NCBI GenBank assembly: GCA_036852015.1
Contig: JAANDG010000237.1
Span: forward strand, 124,001-188,000
From: Pelodera strongyloides
Taxonomy: Eukaryota; Nematoda; Chromadorea; Rhabditida; Rhabditidae
Direction: 5' to 3'
DNA length: 64,000 nt
Shown here: one piece after another, positions 12,902-41,751 of the stretch
Layout of the letters: every line of letters starts with the position of its first letter
Numbering within the stretch: position 1 is the stretch's first letter
Notes under the pieces: generated by a model
The model's input: only the letters and a program-made list of their open reading frames with translations
The model's database searches: none
What the model was told of the DNA's origin: nothing
Made by a program: the position numbers and the translations under genes

Positions 12902-15073
12902 TATGAAACAAAAATAAATAATTCTCGTGCAGTTCCCGAATGCTCAGCCGCCCGTATTGACCCACCCTTTCAATATCACGCCCACCCTTTCAAGATCAAG
13001 CGTTAAAAAGGTAGAATAAAAGTTCATAATCTAAGCTTATAGATACTTAAATTTCTTGCTTCCTTGTCTATGAAAACTGAGAATATATGAAGTATGAAGC
13101 ACCCGTTCAATAGCACAAACTAAAAAATAAAATAAAAGTTCATAATCTAAGATTATAGATACTTAAATTTCAAGCTTACTTCTCCTATACTTCCGTCTAT
13201 GAGAACTGAGAATATATGAAGTATACTTATTCAAACATCTTCATCAAGACATGAATAAGTCCTCTATAATTCCAATAGAGCGCATTGTAAATATCCGACA
13301 CTTACCGTAGTCGGAGGGAAAAATTAATCAAAGTGAAACCACGAAGAATAGCTGAATAATTTACGATCATTGTGTATAATAGAGCCTTATGTTGCCATTG
13401 TGGAGGTTGGAAATTTGGTCGGACATGCTAGTACAATGTTTATTTCCATTATTAAGATTGAGTAACGAAATCAAAAAAAAACTCGGCAGCACATGATGAA
13501 AGTTAACATATCGGGGACATAGTTTTTCTCGCTATCCGATGTGTTATGGTGTACTCATAACTGTACCATAAGGTTTTATTTCCTGAGGTAATGCACGAAA
13601 ATTCAAAAAATCAACTATGGCGAAACACTCAATCTTATTGGTAATTGATTTGTTGCAAGGTGTTACTCTTTTCTTATAAACGAACCTCAAGCTAATCGTT
13701 ACATGCGGCTTAATTTGTCAACCTTCTCATCATCATTTATATGATGCACACTTATATATTTTATATAATGTGTCAATAAATTATTATTATTATTATAAGG
13801 CTACGATAATAAAAAAAAATACTAACAAAACAGATAACAAAGAAATATAAGCCAATAAGTAAAATAATTATGAAATGTGGACAAGTGTGTATTCCTAGGT
13901 TACGATAGCGCGTTTCGAAAACTAAGTCGCAGACGGGGTTTTGAAGATAGACGTGGAGATACTGGAACAATACTGAAATAAAGAAAAGAAGCCACGTGGC
14001 CACTTTACATTGATCATGAATAGTATAGACATACCACGATGGTTCGATTGCCTTTACAAACCATATTTTTGTGATTTGCGAGCGTATTAGAGGGCCACGT
14101 TTACTGTAACTCGACTTGCACAGCACTGAACGTGAGCTCTGATGCAGGAACAAATTCAGCAAGCTTGTTTATTTACATAACAACTTACTTACGCACTTCC
14201 CCATCACGCTAAGCCTAGAGCTGAGCTCCTAATGCTCGTGTTATTCCACAAGCAATAAAAATAATTAATAAAGATATATCATTGCGGCAGTAGCATAATT
14301 GCAGGACATGTGAATTTTTTTTTGTGGCATTGGATTACCTATCAGATATTATGAAAGGCTAGTTTTCAAAGAACATTTATTGAAGCGGTATGGTAGATGG
14401 TGTGTCGACGAGGCCAAATTATAGAATTTCCGGTGCAAAATGGAATATAGTTTGCGCGTAATACGTAAGAATGATGATGTTATGATTACGCTCCACATTC
14501 CGCTAGCCGTACCTCTTTAAAGGGAACGTAGGCATAGTTCTATGTTGGAAAATTTGGACGAATGTACCAAAATTTTTTTATCATTTCAGGGTATTTCTCG
14601 GCCCTGCTCTTCCCCAAAGGCCCTGAGCCTGCCAGGTCTACCTAATGGACAAGCAGTTTCAAAGTGATACTGTAGATTAATAACTTGCATATACACTCGT
14701 AGTATTCTTTTTAGAAAACTGTGGGTGTAAATCGTCTAATAGATTACAAAATGCAAATCTAATTGACAGACTTTTTTTGCATATCTATATATACTACAGT
14801 ATGCAATGCAAAGTCAGATACACAGTCATATTAGACGTGTCTATTAAATTAGGAACAAAGCAGCAGCAATACTAGATCAAAATAGGATCCTCTTATCATC
14901 GATACTAGATTGATCTGTTCAAATGTGTGTAATGATCAGATAAACTCTGTTTGTGAGGGTAATCCCGCAAGCAAATAGATCATTTCAGGGTTGCAGACAT
15001 CGAAAATCATAAGAAACTAATTGTCACATACGTTCGACACATCCAAAATACATTTTTTTTTCAGTAATTTGGT

Positions 15074-15249
15074 TTAAAGCGAAGTACCGCCCGGTTTTTG
15101 AAACGCATCGACAATTGAAGTCCTATGCAGTTATGCCAAGTCTGCTCGAATTTAGCTCAATTTTTTATTCTAATTTATGTTCATTTACATAAGTTAAGAA
15201 TTCTTGTCAACTCGATGTGTTTCAAAAATCGGCCTGCATTTCGTTTTAA
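15074..15249. mobile_element. MITE, family B
   Basis: Inverted arms: left TTAAAGCGAAGTACCGCCCG, right complement ending CATTTCGTTTTAA. The centre carries TTAGCTCAATTTTTTATTC as in other family B copies. TTAA at both edges. Confidence 0.85.
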
Positions 15250-15755
15250 CTTTAAACGTCGTCGAGTATAACGTTACTTCGAGTCGTTCCATGTTGCCTA
15301 CCTAATGTACTATACTATACAACATAAAGGTAATATAGTCAGTCATTTAATTTGTAAAATTTGAAACATACTGGTTTTAAAATTGCAAAAAGCGCCTATA
15401 TAAAACCTTTGAGACACTCATTGAGTTTTGAACCCATAGGTAAAATCCACGTCGGTTCACAATTGTTTGATGTCCACTTCTACATGTCAAATTCATAAGT
15501 ACCGCCAAAGTCAAAGATCTTGACAAATTGAAATTGTTACTCACTACATTTTCTAGTTTCGACATTCCACTTTCCAATGATTTCGCTTTCTGGATTTTAT
15601 TTTACTTTCCTTGCCCTTTGTTTCGCCCGTAAAATAGCGCGTTATGATAGTATTGATTAGCAGTTGCTATTGCGAGTATTTTGGTTAATCAGAGAAATAA
15701 AGAATAGGATAATTGTTATTATTAACTTACTTACTACTCATTGATCAACTATTTT

Positions 15756-15933
15756 TTAAAGCGAAATATCGGCCGGTTTTTGAAACGCATCGAGTACCGG
15801 CATTATTATGAAGCTTATGGAACATAAATTAGAATAAAAAAAAATCGAGCTAAATTCGAGCAACTTAACGTAAGTACGTAAGAATTCAATTGTCAACGAT
15901 GCGTTTCAAAAACCGGCCGGTATTTCGCTTTAA
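15756..15933. mobile_element. MITE, family B, just upstream of the ABC transporter
   Basis: Left end TTAAAGCGAAATATCGGCCG and right end CGGTATTTCGCTTTAA form inverted arms with the GTTTTTGAAACGCATCGA core. It ends 24 bases before the acceptor that precedes the transporter ATG, so it must lie within the primary transcript or promoter of that gene. Confidence 0.92.
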
Positions 15934-15950
15934 TTTTTAATTTTACCTCA

Positions 15951-15957
15951 ATTTCAG
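15951..15957 (+). promoter_or_regulatory. Likely spliced-leader acceptor for the ABC transporter
   Basis: ATTTCAG ends at 15957, leaving a single A before the ATG at 15959. One-base leaders after a canonical TTTCAG are common at trans-spliced nematode starts. A cis-spliced non-coding exon cannot be excluded. Confidence 0.6.
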
Positions 15958-15958
15958 A

Positions 15959-31274
<15,316 letters not shown>

Positions 31275-31363
31275 GGGAAATCCACTCAAGCAATGTCCGA
31301 GGAAGTACTAATTATCGGTTGATAATTTGCTAATTGCAATTGCTTGATGTTACCGTACATTAC

Positions 31364-31369
31364 AATAAA
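31364..31369 (+). terminator. Polyadenylation signal of the ABC transporter
   Basis: AATAAA 90 bases after the stop codon at 31274, the first canonical signal downstream. Confidence 0.75.
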
Positions 31370-32081
31370 AGCATTTCGAATATACTTTCAATACTGTATA
31401 AATATAGAAAAGTTGAAAGATACTCTTGAAAGATGTTAGGGACGGAAGAAAACAGCAGAAAAGCTGTAATATCATCTCTGGTAAACATTGGTGCAGTGGC
31501 TACCCCCGCGTTTTCGCACAGTCAGCACCCAGCCTTCGTCATACTCTCGCAGCGCGGTATTTTCGCGCCAGACTTTCGCCGTGCACCATATCACATAACG
31601 TTCATGAGTATGGTTTCTTGAGCAATCAAATTGTAGTCTATAGGGAATGGAAGGAGATATCTGGCTCTTATGAGACGTAGATCTAAGTTTCAAATATCCC
31701 ACTTTGAAAACCAGGAATGACTCTTCCTTTTCCGCATATATAATCACCGTCTCCGCAGTCAAAATTGATCCAACTTGAAGGTCAAATCCATTAATTTCCA
31801 CTTTGCGGCCACCGCGCCGCTACGATATACAGTCACCGACCGCTACAGGGCGAACGCTTAGAGATCGACGAAAGAGTACACTATTCAGGAGAGTGCAGAC
31901 GCCCAGATACCGGACAGTTTAACCCTTTCTTATCGTTCCGTTTTCAACGGTTTCCTTAAAGGATTTTGAACATATTACGGCCGTAATTTGCTCAAATTTT
32001 CCAATTTTCTTCCAAATTTGCTACTTTAAAGCGGCCTTTCGTTTGAAGCGTTCGCAGGTAATGTGGGTTATTAAGGTTTGG

Positions 32082-32264
32082 TTAAAGCGAAATATACCGG
32101 CCAGTTTCTGAAACACATCGCGTACACCAGCGTTCTTATGCAGCTTATGCAAATGAGCATACATTAGAAAAAAATCGAGCTAAATTCGAGCAATTTAGCA
32201 TAACTGCATAAGAATGCAGATCTTTGATATGCGTTTCAAAAACCGGCTGGTATTTCGCTTTGAG
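32082..32264. mobile_element. MITE, family B
   Basis: Left TTAAAGCGAAATATACCGGC, right AACCGGCTGGTATTTCGCTT. The right flank reads TTGA where other copies have TTAA, probably by mutation. About 800 bases downstream of the transporter gene. Confidence 0.85.
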
Positions 32265-33180
32265 TTTGATTTTCGGAGCGTCGAGATATAAGCACCCGAA
32301 TTTCTGTAATTTATTTTGCTTAGATATATTATAAAGATTCCGGTGATATATGATTACTGTAAACTTTTAAGTTAAGATTTTGTGTTTCAACTTTCAATTC
32401 AAAGAAGACTACTTTTAAGAAAAGAAAAGAAACATCAAAATTTGCGCAAAAAAAATAATCCTTTATCCAATCACTGGAAACGCATGTGGCTTTAGATAAG
32501 TAGGTTGTGGAATTATTTATCCTTGGGCTCAACAGTAACATTTCTTTTTTCTGCGCATTTGAATCATGTAAGTGTTTTTCTGCTCGAACAAAAATCAAGA
32601 TTCCAGGATAATTATCAATTTAGATGACTTATTCTGTCTCTAATGCAATAACGTTAAGCTATTTTTCCTCGAACATTTAACACACGGATCAACGAGACAT
32701 CCTTTTCTTGAAACTGTATGGACACTTACAATAAGAGCTCCGACAGTTGAAATTGTCACCATAACATCTTATGGACGGGCGCCAGTATCAATTGTCATTG
32801 AATGTCTTTATAATTTGTGCAGACGTCAACCAAATATGTCGATATGTTTACTAACTTTGCCTTATGATGAATATGAACTGTTTGTTGTCTATAGACTATT
32901 ATACATGCTCATCAGATTACCTTTGGCCTTAGACACTGTGCTTCAGAACCCACCGTCCTAATATGTGTCCTACCCGCATCTCAGCTACTGTAGCATAAAA
33001 CGAAGGTAATAGAGTATTATCTTTGCACATAGTTATATTCTCTAGCATGCATCATGGGACCTAGGTATGTTTACCGTCTTAAACAGAAAAAAATTTTGAA
33101 TTGATTTTTACTAGAATCTGCAGTACTCCAGACACGTCCTACCTGGAGCATCAAGTCGAATATAAAAAAATGGGTCCTTA

Positions 33181-33475
33181 GTATTTTCTCTCTTTCTTTG
33201 TCTCTCTTTATCTCCCTCTCTCGTCTTTTGACAAGTGGCCTTCTTATGCTAATGCATCGTTTGCGGTCATATGGAGTATTGTTTGAGACCAATTCTATTC
33301 TCATCTACATCATTCTTCGCTTTATAACTCTCTCTCTCCCTTCATCTCTCTCTTCCTTCATCTCTCTCTCTTTCTCTCTCTCTAACTCCCTATCTCTTTC
33401 TCTCTTTCTCTCTCTATCTTTCTCTCTCTCTCTTTCTCTCTCACTTTCTCTCTCTCTCTCTGCGTCTCAATTCTA
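33181..33475. repeat. CT-rich simple repeats
   Basis: Two CT-rich blocks, 33181-33232 and 33330-33475, separated by unique sequence. The 92-residue open frame across them is low-complexity. Confidence 0.88.
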
Positions 33476-36400
33476 GAAATCCGAGAACTGAGCACTCTCC
33501 TGATTTCAGCCAATTGTAGTACTAGTGAAATCAGACAAGAAGATGATCATTTGCACAAATATATATATAATAAAATCGAATCCAAAACAACTATTCCCTT
33601 TATACAATACATATTATGTTTATGTTCTACTTACGAAGCAGTAAGATAAGTTATACTTTACCTTACCTCTAACAATAAGGTATCCAAGGTAAGGTAACGG
33701 GCGTTCACCTTACCTAAACGCCATTGCATCCGGAACCGAAACCAAGTTATTCCACTACATAAGGGTAAGCAACTTGTAACTTGTAACGAATTATATTTGT
33801 ATTTGGAAGTAACTCGTTGAGTATTTAATGGTATAATATGTGAATAAAATTATCGCTCGCTCAAAATCATTGCTCTCTGTTTGTGAAAAGTATATTATGT
33901 GTATACTGTATAATTGCATATTCTATGCTTAGCAATAGCCCCATAGCCTGTACCATAGCCATAAATATTTTGGGAACAATAAATCACGATGCTTGTGTGT
34001 ATACTGTCTACGTGCATATTCCTATGGCATATGCTTAGCAATAGCCCCATAACCTGTACCATACATAGTTTGAGAATACTAAATTACGATGCTTGTATGT
34101 ATACTATATAGTTGCATATTCCTATGTTTAGCCATAGCCCCATAGCCTGTCCCATACATAGTTTGGGAACAGTAAATTAGGATGCGAGAAACCCTACAGT
34201 GAGCTTTCATCTATGTATTAGCATGTGCATATGTATACTACGCGTCTCTAATCTTAATCATGTATGCAATCAAATTAGCGTCAAATAATTGACGGTTACC
34301 CTGTACTTTCGATAATGTACTATGTACTATTAGAGCTTACGCCATTGATCATAATTCATAATCCATACCTTACTAAAAAACTAACCTAATACTAATTAAG
34401 CTGTAATAATACACTGTTGATCTACCTTTTTATAACAAAACATCAAATAACCTTTTGAAATCCGTTGCTTGACTCAGCATTGTATCTCACATATTTAACA
34501 AAAATCCACTTTCTCATAATTTTTAATATGCTTAAATAGGCTCATTTTAGATTTATGCCTTTTTTGAGGGAGGTGACATTTTCTGTGCATTATGGGCATT
34601 ATCGTTAAAAAAAAAACACTATGAAAATGTTAAGATGAATTTTAATGGATTCCAAATGTCAAAACCCAATATCCCGTATTTTTTGTCAATTTTGGCTGTT
34701 TTTGTGGTATGGGACAGGCTTCAAGCCTGAAACGAGAAAACATTTTCATGGGGTTTGTTATTTTCTGAACAATGTGCTTTTTTGTAAATATAAAAATGAC
34801 AAAGTACGTAATTCGACGTAATTCGACATCAACGTATTGCGCAAACAGGTAAGACAGCATAAAGTTAAGCCTTCCGGTGTCCAATACACATGTTTGGCAT
34901 CTCGATTTACCCACATCAGAATCAGAGTTATCCATACCGTCGAAACTCACAAAACTCGAGTGGTGCGCAGCGAAACCCTGGCGAAAATTTCGCGAAAGGT
35001 AGACGCGATTGTTTGAAAACGCGAAAATGGATTCTGAGCCAGTTAAAATAACTTCGCCCTACCTTCGCGAGGTTTTCGCGAAAGGGTGCTCACTGCACTA
35101 GCGAGAACCTGGCGGTAGTCTGGCGAAAATTGGAGCACGGCGAGATGTAGGCACACCTTATTGTTCCCACTATCAGATTTTCGCGTTGCAGCTCCCAGTT
35201 TTACACCTTTATTACGGTTCAGAGTTGGAGCTCTACTCGAACCGGTGCCTTTCATAATTGTCCTTATATTACCATTAGTTTACAACCATCAGCGTTCCTT
35301 ATTATTTACATATCTAGGGTTACTTCTTCAAGTTACAAATAATATGGAATGAAATAAAATATTTCGTTTATTTTGTATTTTGAAACCTCGGTGGAGACCC
35401 AGAAACCTCGTGGAGATTTGAGCCCGAGGTTCTTCGTTCGAGGGAACGCAAGGTAATACTTTAACGGGATCCGATTTACAACTTATTTTTGGTTCGCTTT
35501 CTTTTAAAGCAATTATTCCAGGCAATTATCGTTGAATCAATTATGTTCAGAGTTCAAACTTCGCTTCCTTTAGAGGTTTAAACTTCTAGCTCGTGCTATA
35601 TATATGTATACTTTAGCAAAATTCAAAAACTTCCGCATGCAAGTCAGGTTCAAAAATAAGAATTAAACCTTGAGAGGCTTCCGTACTACTCGGGATTTTT
35701 GAAGATCACTTTAGTATCATCAGTTTTAAAAGTTTAAAAAACAGGACGTCTGGTCGGTGGTTAATTAAAACTAGTATATATGGCTTCAAAATGTAGGTGT
35801 GACTAGAGCATGTGTAGTATTTTAAAAATTTTGGAACCAGTCACCGGGCAGCTCGGCCACCTTATTTTCAGTTTTTTTTTTGAAAATTTGACAATTGTTT
35901 ATATTTGTTAAATGTGCATTTCGCTGTCATGACAGTGAGCTCAATGTAGGAAAACAAACATTTCTCGCTGCGCATTCATGGCGTACAGCTCGCAAACTTG
36001 CGTTAAAATCTCTACGAGACGAAACCTGCGCAGCCATATCGCCATATCTTCGCCAAATACTCGCAAACGAATTTGTGCGTAATGAGCACGAACCTGACCA
36101 CAAATACAAGCGATCGTAAATGTTATCTATTGTACCATTGGCGTCTTATCTCTATTATCCCGTCTTTCCCTGACAATGTATCTATAATATAAGTAGCTTT
36201 TCTGACCACCTTCCGAGCTTAAGTTAATCAGCGGATAATTCAAAATCGTTGCAAAATATTAAAAAGGTTCGCACGTATTACGGCTGTGCGCAATGTTAGT
36301 CATAGCACATAAGGAGATAGTACAGGTAATTCTTTCTCAAAGCCGCTTCAAAATTTCAAAATATATTTTAAAATCACTAAATTATTTTTTAAAAACATAC

Positions 36401-39400
36401 GTATGTGCTTCAGCTTATTTCAATGGTGTATGTATTATTAAACCAATATTTTATCGTAGGCAACTAAGATTTTCAGCTGCTTTTTCTAAATTTAAAAACG
36501 CTGGTCATCGAGATTACATGTGCAAATTTTCGATAAAGTTCAAAATTTTCTCTTTTTGGAAACAATTTCTTCTTACTTCCGGATATCCCACTGTGATGTT
36601 TCTTTCTAACCTATAAGTTCTACAACCATTCAACAAAATTACGTGGAAAAAAACAGATAAACTTCCCCCCGGATTAGGCCAAATTTATATTTCTATTCAA
36701 TATTATATTAAATATTAAACGCCATTTTCATTCTAGATAGGCTTCCGTTTTATTTAAAGGATAATGACATGTTATATTATATATAGGAATAATAACATTT
36801 TCATTTGATGGTATTCTTTAATTTTTAGCCTAAAAGGTTACTAAGGCACCCGGATATGTGAATTTCCTATTTTTTTTATATTTTTTATTTACATTATGAT
36901 CCTTTTTAAGCGTGGCGTTTTGTCTTCTATTAATAAAAATTGTTTTGCTAAAAATAGAGGCGGAAAGTAATATGCTATATGCGGGGGTTGTAGGTCCTGA
37001 GTCGAGATTTACATAAGTGGGGGCACTGAGGCACTAGTTGTTTTCTAATCGAAAAAAGCTGATTTTCGGCTTCTTTGACTTTCAGAAATAAAGGATGCTA
37101 TTTACTAAACTTATAGCTTGTTGATGTATTTGTAAATGTTACAAAAATTATCACTGCTGATTATCAGACCTACGTAAGTAGTCAGTAGTAAAACAGTGGG
37201 TTATAGCTTTTCTACTATGTACAACTGAAAAAAATACGATGTGTATGTAGTTACCCGTAATCTTGTTTTCGTGTATATCTAACTTGTGTCTTATTTCAAG
37301 ACAGCGTTTCCATTTAGATATAAAGAACTACTATTATTATTTTGTAGCAGTAAAGAAGTTCAAACCATATTATTTCGAGAACTACCCCCTATAATCGAAA
37401 TCTGCAAAAAGGGGCGTAACGTAACGTCACGTAACGTAACGCTCCGAAACAAAAGTGCATCACCAAACGAAAAAGTAATCCTATGGAAAATTAGAGCTCA
37501 ATGAGATAAGCAAACGCGACCACTGAGCAAAAATTCCACAGCGACTCCGCAGCGAGCTATAAGCGATTAAAGTGAGTTAGAGAACGACGAAATATCACTG
37601 TGACTTCGAAGACGCAGAGTAAGCGGCCAATATCGATCCGTCTATAGGAAAAGGAAGTCTAAGTTCCGTTTAGACTTTTAATATTTGGCAGAGTGCCAAA
37701 ACAAATGAAAATTGCTGATACCGTGGTGTGGACTTCCCTTTCGGGACCCATGAACAATATGATATCAAATTCCGAAAAAACTCCACTCGCGCGGTCCATA
37801 TATGGAAATGTTTCTGGTGATGACGTCATCAAAAACGAAAATCATCGGAATCGATCCGTTCAAAGTGCTAACATATTCAGTATGAAGAGATAGGTTCAGA
37901 AGTGAGATTCATCTTCTCGCTTCAGCAATGATTCAGAATCTATGACGTCAAAAATAAGTCGACGTGTAAAGTTCGCCAAAGTAATGATGCAAATGAAGTT
38001 CAATGCTGATGATAGACGCTCATTTGACTTAGACGGGCAACATGCCTTCTGCTTCAGAATCTATGACGTCAAAATTAAGTCGACGTGCCAACTTCATCGT
38101 AGCACCAAAGTAATGATGCAAATGAAGTTCAATGCTGATGATAGTCACAAGCGCATTTGACTTAGGCGGGCAACATGCCTTCTGCTTCAGAATCTATGAC
38201 GTCAAAAATAAGTCGACGTGCCAACTTCATCGTAGCACCAAAGTAATGATGCAAATGAAGTTCAATGTTGATGATAGACGCGCATTTGACTTAGACGGGC
38301 AACGTGCCTTCTGCTTCAGAATCTATGACGTCAAAAATAAGTCGATGTGCCAACTTCATAGTAGCACCAAAGTAATGATGCAAATGAAGTTTAATGCTGA
38401 TGTTAGACGCGCATTTGACTTAGACGGGCAACATGCCTTCTGCTTCAGAATCTATGACGTCAAAAATAAGTCGACGTGCCAACTTCATCGTAGCACCAAA
38501 GTAATGATGCAAATGAAGTTCAATGTTGATGATAGACGCGCATTTGACTTAGACGGGCAACATGCCTTCTGCTTCAGAATCTATGACGTCAAAAATAAGT
38601 CGACGTGCCAACTTCATCGTAGCACCAAAGTAATGATGCAAATGAAGTTCAATGCTGATGATAGACGCGCATTTGACTTAGACGGGCAACATGCCTTCTG
38701 CTTCAGAATCTATGACGTCAAAAATAAGCCGACGTGCCAACTTCATCGTAGCACCAAAGTAATGATGCAAATGAAGTTCAATGTTGATGATAGACGCGCA
38801 TTTGGCTTAGACGGACAACATGTCTTCTGTTTCAGAATCTATGACGTCAAAAATAAGTCGACGTGCCAATTTCATCGTAGCACCAAAGTAATGATGCAAA
38901 TGAAGTTCAATGTTGATGATAGACGCGCATTTGGCTTAGACGGACAACATGTCTTCTGCTTCAGAATTTATGACGTCAAAAATAAGTCGACGTGCCAACT
39001 TCATCGTAGCGCCAAAGTAATGATGCAAATGAAGTTCAAAGCTGATGATAGACGCGCATTTGACTTAGACGGGCAACATGTCTTCTGCTTCAGAATCTAT
39101 GACGTCAAAAATAACTCGACGTGCAAAGTTCATCGTAGCGCCAAAGTAATGATGCAAATGAAGTTCAATGTTGATGATAGACGCGCATTTGACTTGGACG
39201 TGCAACATGCCTTCTGCTTCAGAATCTATGACGTCAAAAATAAGTCGACGTGCCAGCTTCATCGTAGCGCCAAAGTAATGATGCAAATGAAGTTCAATGC
39301 TGATGATAGACGCGCATTTGACTTAGACGGGCAACATGTCTTCTGCTTCAGAATCTATGACGTCAAAAATAAGTCGACGTGCAAATTCATCGTAGCGCCA

Positions 39401-41110
39401 AAGTAATGATGCATGAAGTTCAATGCTGATGATAGACGGCATTTGACTTAGACGTGCAAAATGCCTTCTGCTTCAGAATCTATGACGTAAAAAAATAAGT
39501 CGACGTGCAAAGCATCGTAGCGCCAAAGTAATGATGCAAATGAAGTTTCAATGATGATGATAGACGCGCATTTGACTTAGACGGGCAATGTCTTCCTGCT
39601 GCCAGAATCTATGACGTCAAAAATAATAAGTCGAGTGCAAAGTTCATCGTAGCGCCAAAGTAATGATGCAAATGAAGTCAAATGCTGATGATAGACGCGC
39701 ATTTTGACTTAGACGGGCAACATGTCTTCTGCTTCAGAAGCATGACGTCAAAAATTAAAGTCGACGTGCAATTCATCGTAGCGCCAAGTAAATGATGCAA
39801 ATGAAGTTCAATGCTGATGATAGACGCGCATTTGACTAGACGGGCAAAATGGCTTCTGCTTCAAATCTATGACGTCAAAATAAAAACGTGCAAAGTTCAT
39901 CGTAGCGCCAAAGTAATGATGAAATGAAGTCAATGCTGATGATAACGCGCATTGACTTAGACGGGCAACATGTCTTCGATTCAGAATCTATGATCAAAAA
40001 TAAGTCGACGTGCAAACTTCATCGTAGCACCAAGTAATGATGCAAATGAATTCAATGCTGATGCTCCATCTCGACGTGCAAATGTAGCGTCCAAATGAAT
40101 CTCAGTTGACGCTGCTTCTCTTCAAATCTATGACGTCAAAAATAAGTCGACGTGCAAACTTCATCGTAGCGCCAAAGTAATGATGCAAATGATATTCAAT
40201 GCTGATGATAGACGCTCAGTTGACTTAGACGGGCAACATGCCTTCTGCTTCAGAATCTATGACGTCAAAAATAAGTCGAAGTGCAAACTTCATCGTAGCG
40301 CCAAAGTAATGATGCAAATGATATTCAATGCTGATGATAGACGCTCAGTTGACTTAGACGGGCAACATGCCTTCTGCTTCAGAATCTATGACGTCAAAAA
40401 TAAGTCGAAGTGCAAACTTCATCGTAGCGCCAGAGTAATGATGCAAATGAAGTTCAATGCTGATGATAGACGCGCATTTGACTTAGACGTGCAACATGCC
40501 TTCTGCTTCAGAATCTATGACGTCAAAAATAAGTTGACGTGCAAATTTCATCGTAGCGCCAAAGTAATGATGCAAATGATATTCAATGCTGATGATAGAC
40601 GCTCAGTTGACTTAGACGGGTAACATGCCTTCTGCTTCAGAATCTATGACGTCAAAAATAAGTCGACGTGCAAACTTCATCGTAGCGCCAAAGTAATGAT
40701 GCAAATGATATTCAATACTGATGATAGACGCTCAGTTGACTTAGACGGGCAACATGCCTTCTGCTTCAGAAGCTATGACGTCAAAAATAAGTTGATGTGC
40801 ACACTTCATAGTAGCGTCAAACTAATGATGCAAATGAAGTTCAATGCGGATGATAAACGCTCAGTTGACTTAGACGGGCAACATGCCTTCTGCTTCAGAA
40901 GCTATGACGTCAAAAATAAGTTGATGTGCACACTTCATCGTAGCGTCAAAGTAATGATGCAAATGAAGTTCAATGCTGATGATAGACGCGCATTTAACTT
41001 ACTTAGACCGGCAACGCGACTTCGGCTCCATAATCTGTGATGTCAAAACTAAGTCGACGTGCAAATTTCCTCGTAGCGCAAAAGTAACGGTGCAAACGGA
41101 GTTCAAATTT

Positions 41111-41197
41111 AAAGCATTGTGAACGTTGGGCGAGCGAAGGCGGGCCGAAGGCCCGCCGAGCGAGCTAACGTTTAGAAATCCGAAGCTCTATCAAAAT
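41111..41197. repeat. GC-rich palindrome in the satellite, copy 1
   Basis: Around the core GGCGGGCCGAAGGCCCGCC the arms GAACGTTGGGCGAGCG and CGAGCGAGCTAACGTT are inverted. The 80-base segment, including TTTAGAAATCCGAAGCTCTA, is repeated nearly exactly at 41664-41751. Confidence 0.85.
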
Positions 41198-41663
41198 TTT
41201 CAAAATTCAGCTCAAACTAATTCACGGGCAACAGGTCTTTTGCTTCAGAATAATGACGTCAAAAATAAGTCGACGTTCAAACTTCGTCGTAGCGACAAAG
41301 CAATGCTGCAAATCAACTTCAATGATGATGTCACAGGCGCATTTGAGTTAGACGGGCAACATGCTTTCTGCTTCAGAATCTATGACGTCAAAAATAAGTC
41401 GACGTGCAAACTTCATCGTAGCGCCAAGCCAAACAATAATGCAAATGAAGTGAAATGCTGATGGTAGACGCGCACTTGACTTAGACGGGCAACATGCCTT
41501 CTGCTTCAGAATCTACGACGTGAAAAATAAGTCGACATGCAATCTTCGCCGTAGCGACAAAGCAGTGATGCGAATCAACTTCAATGATGATGTTAGACGC
41601 GCATTTGTCTGAGACATGCAATATCGCTTCTGGTTCAGAATCCATGACGTCAAAAATAAGCCA

Positions 41664-41751
41664 TAAAGCATAGTGAACGTTGGGCGAGCGAAGGCGGGCC
41701 GAAGGCCCGCCGAGCGAGCTAACGTTTAGAAATCCGAAGCTCTATCAAAAT
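41664..41751. repeat. GC-rich palindrome in the satellite, copy 2
   Basis: Same sequence and orientation as 41111-41197, 553 bases downstream, with satellite units between. A higher-order duplication within the array is the simplest reading. Confidence 0.85.

Larger units (their letters stand above)
5720..15070. other. Long region without a supported gene
   Basis: I find no chain of phase-matched exons on either strand. The longest open frame (13773-14162, minus) is AT-rich, ends in an ATT repeat and has no recognisable domain. The stretch holds inverted-repeat elements (listed separately), a TTAGGC array, CT repeats, a G run at 8739-8748 and a copy of the dispersed repeat beginning near 8490. 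It separates two genes transcribed away from each other, so it probably contains both upstream regions. Confidence 0.5.
31430..37920. other. Region without a supported gene
   Basis: No phase-consistent exon chain found. It contains a family B MITE, a large CT tract, and at 33900-34200 three diverged copies of a roughly 120-base unit (GCATATTCCTATG ... AGCAATAGCCCCATA). Around 34940-35130 there are repeated CGCGAAA motifs (GAAAATTTCGCGAAAGG, TTTTCGCGAAAGG). At 37412-37442 a CGTAACGTAACGTCACG tract occurs. Confidence 0.45.

Noticed and set aside
13773..14162. A 129-residue minus-strand frame with hydrophobic segments
   Set aside because: AT-rich, ends in an ATT microsatellite, no partner exons with matching phase, no known domain; hydrophobicity follows from base composition.
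14580..14640. Possible exon after TCATTTCAG ending at a GT near 14635
   Set aside because: Two frames give short unremarkable peptides and there are no neighbouring exons of compatible phase.
38132..39406. A 424-residue open frame with a 43-residue repeat
   Set aside because: It is produced by a 129-bp satellite whose period is divisible by three. The frame is lost where units carry indels, substitutions fall at all codon positions, and there is no recognisable domain.
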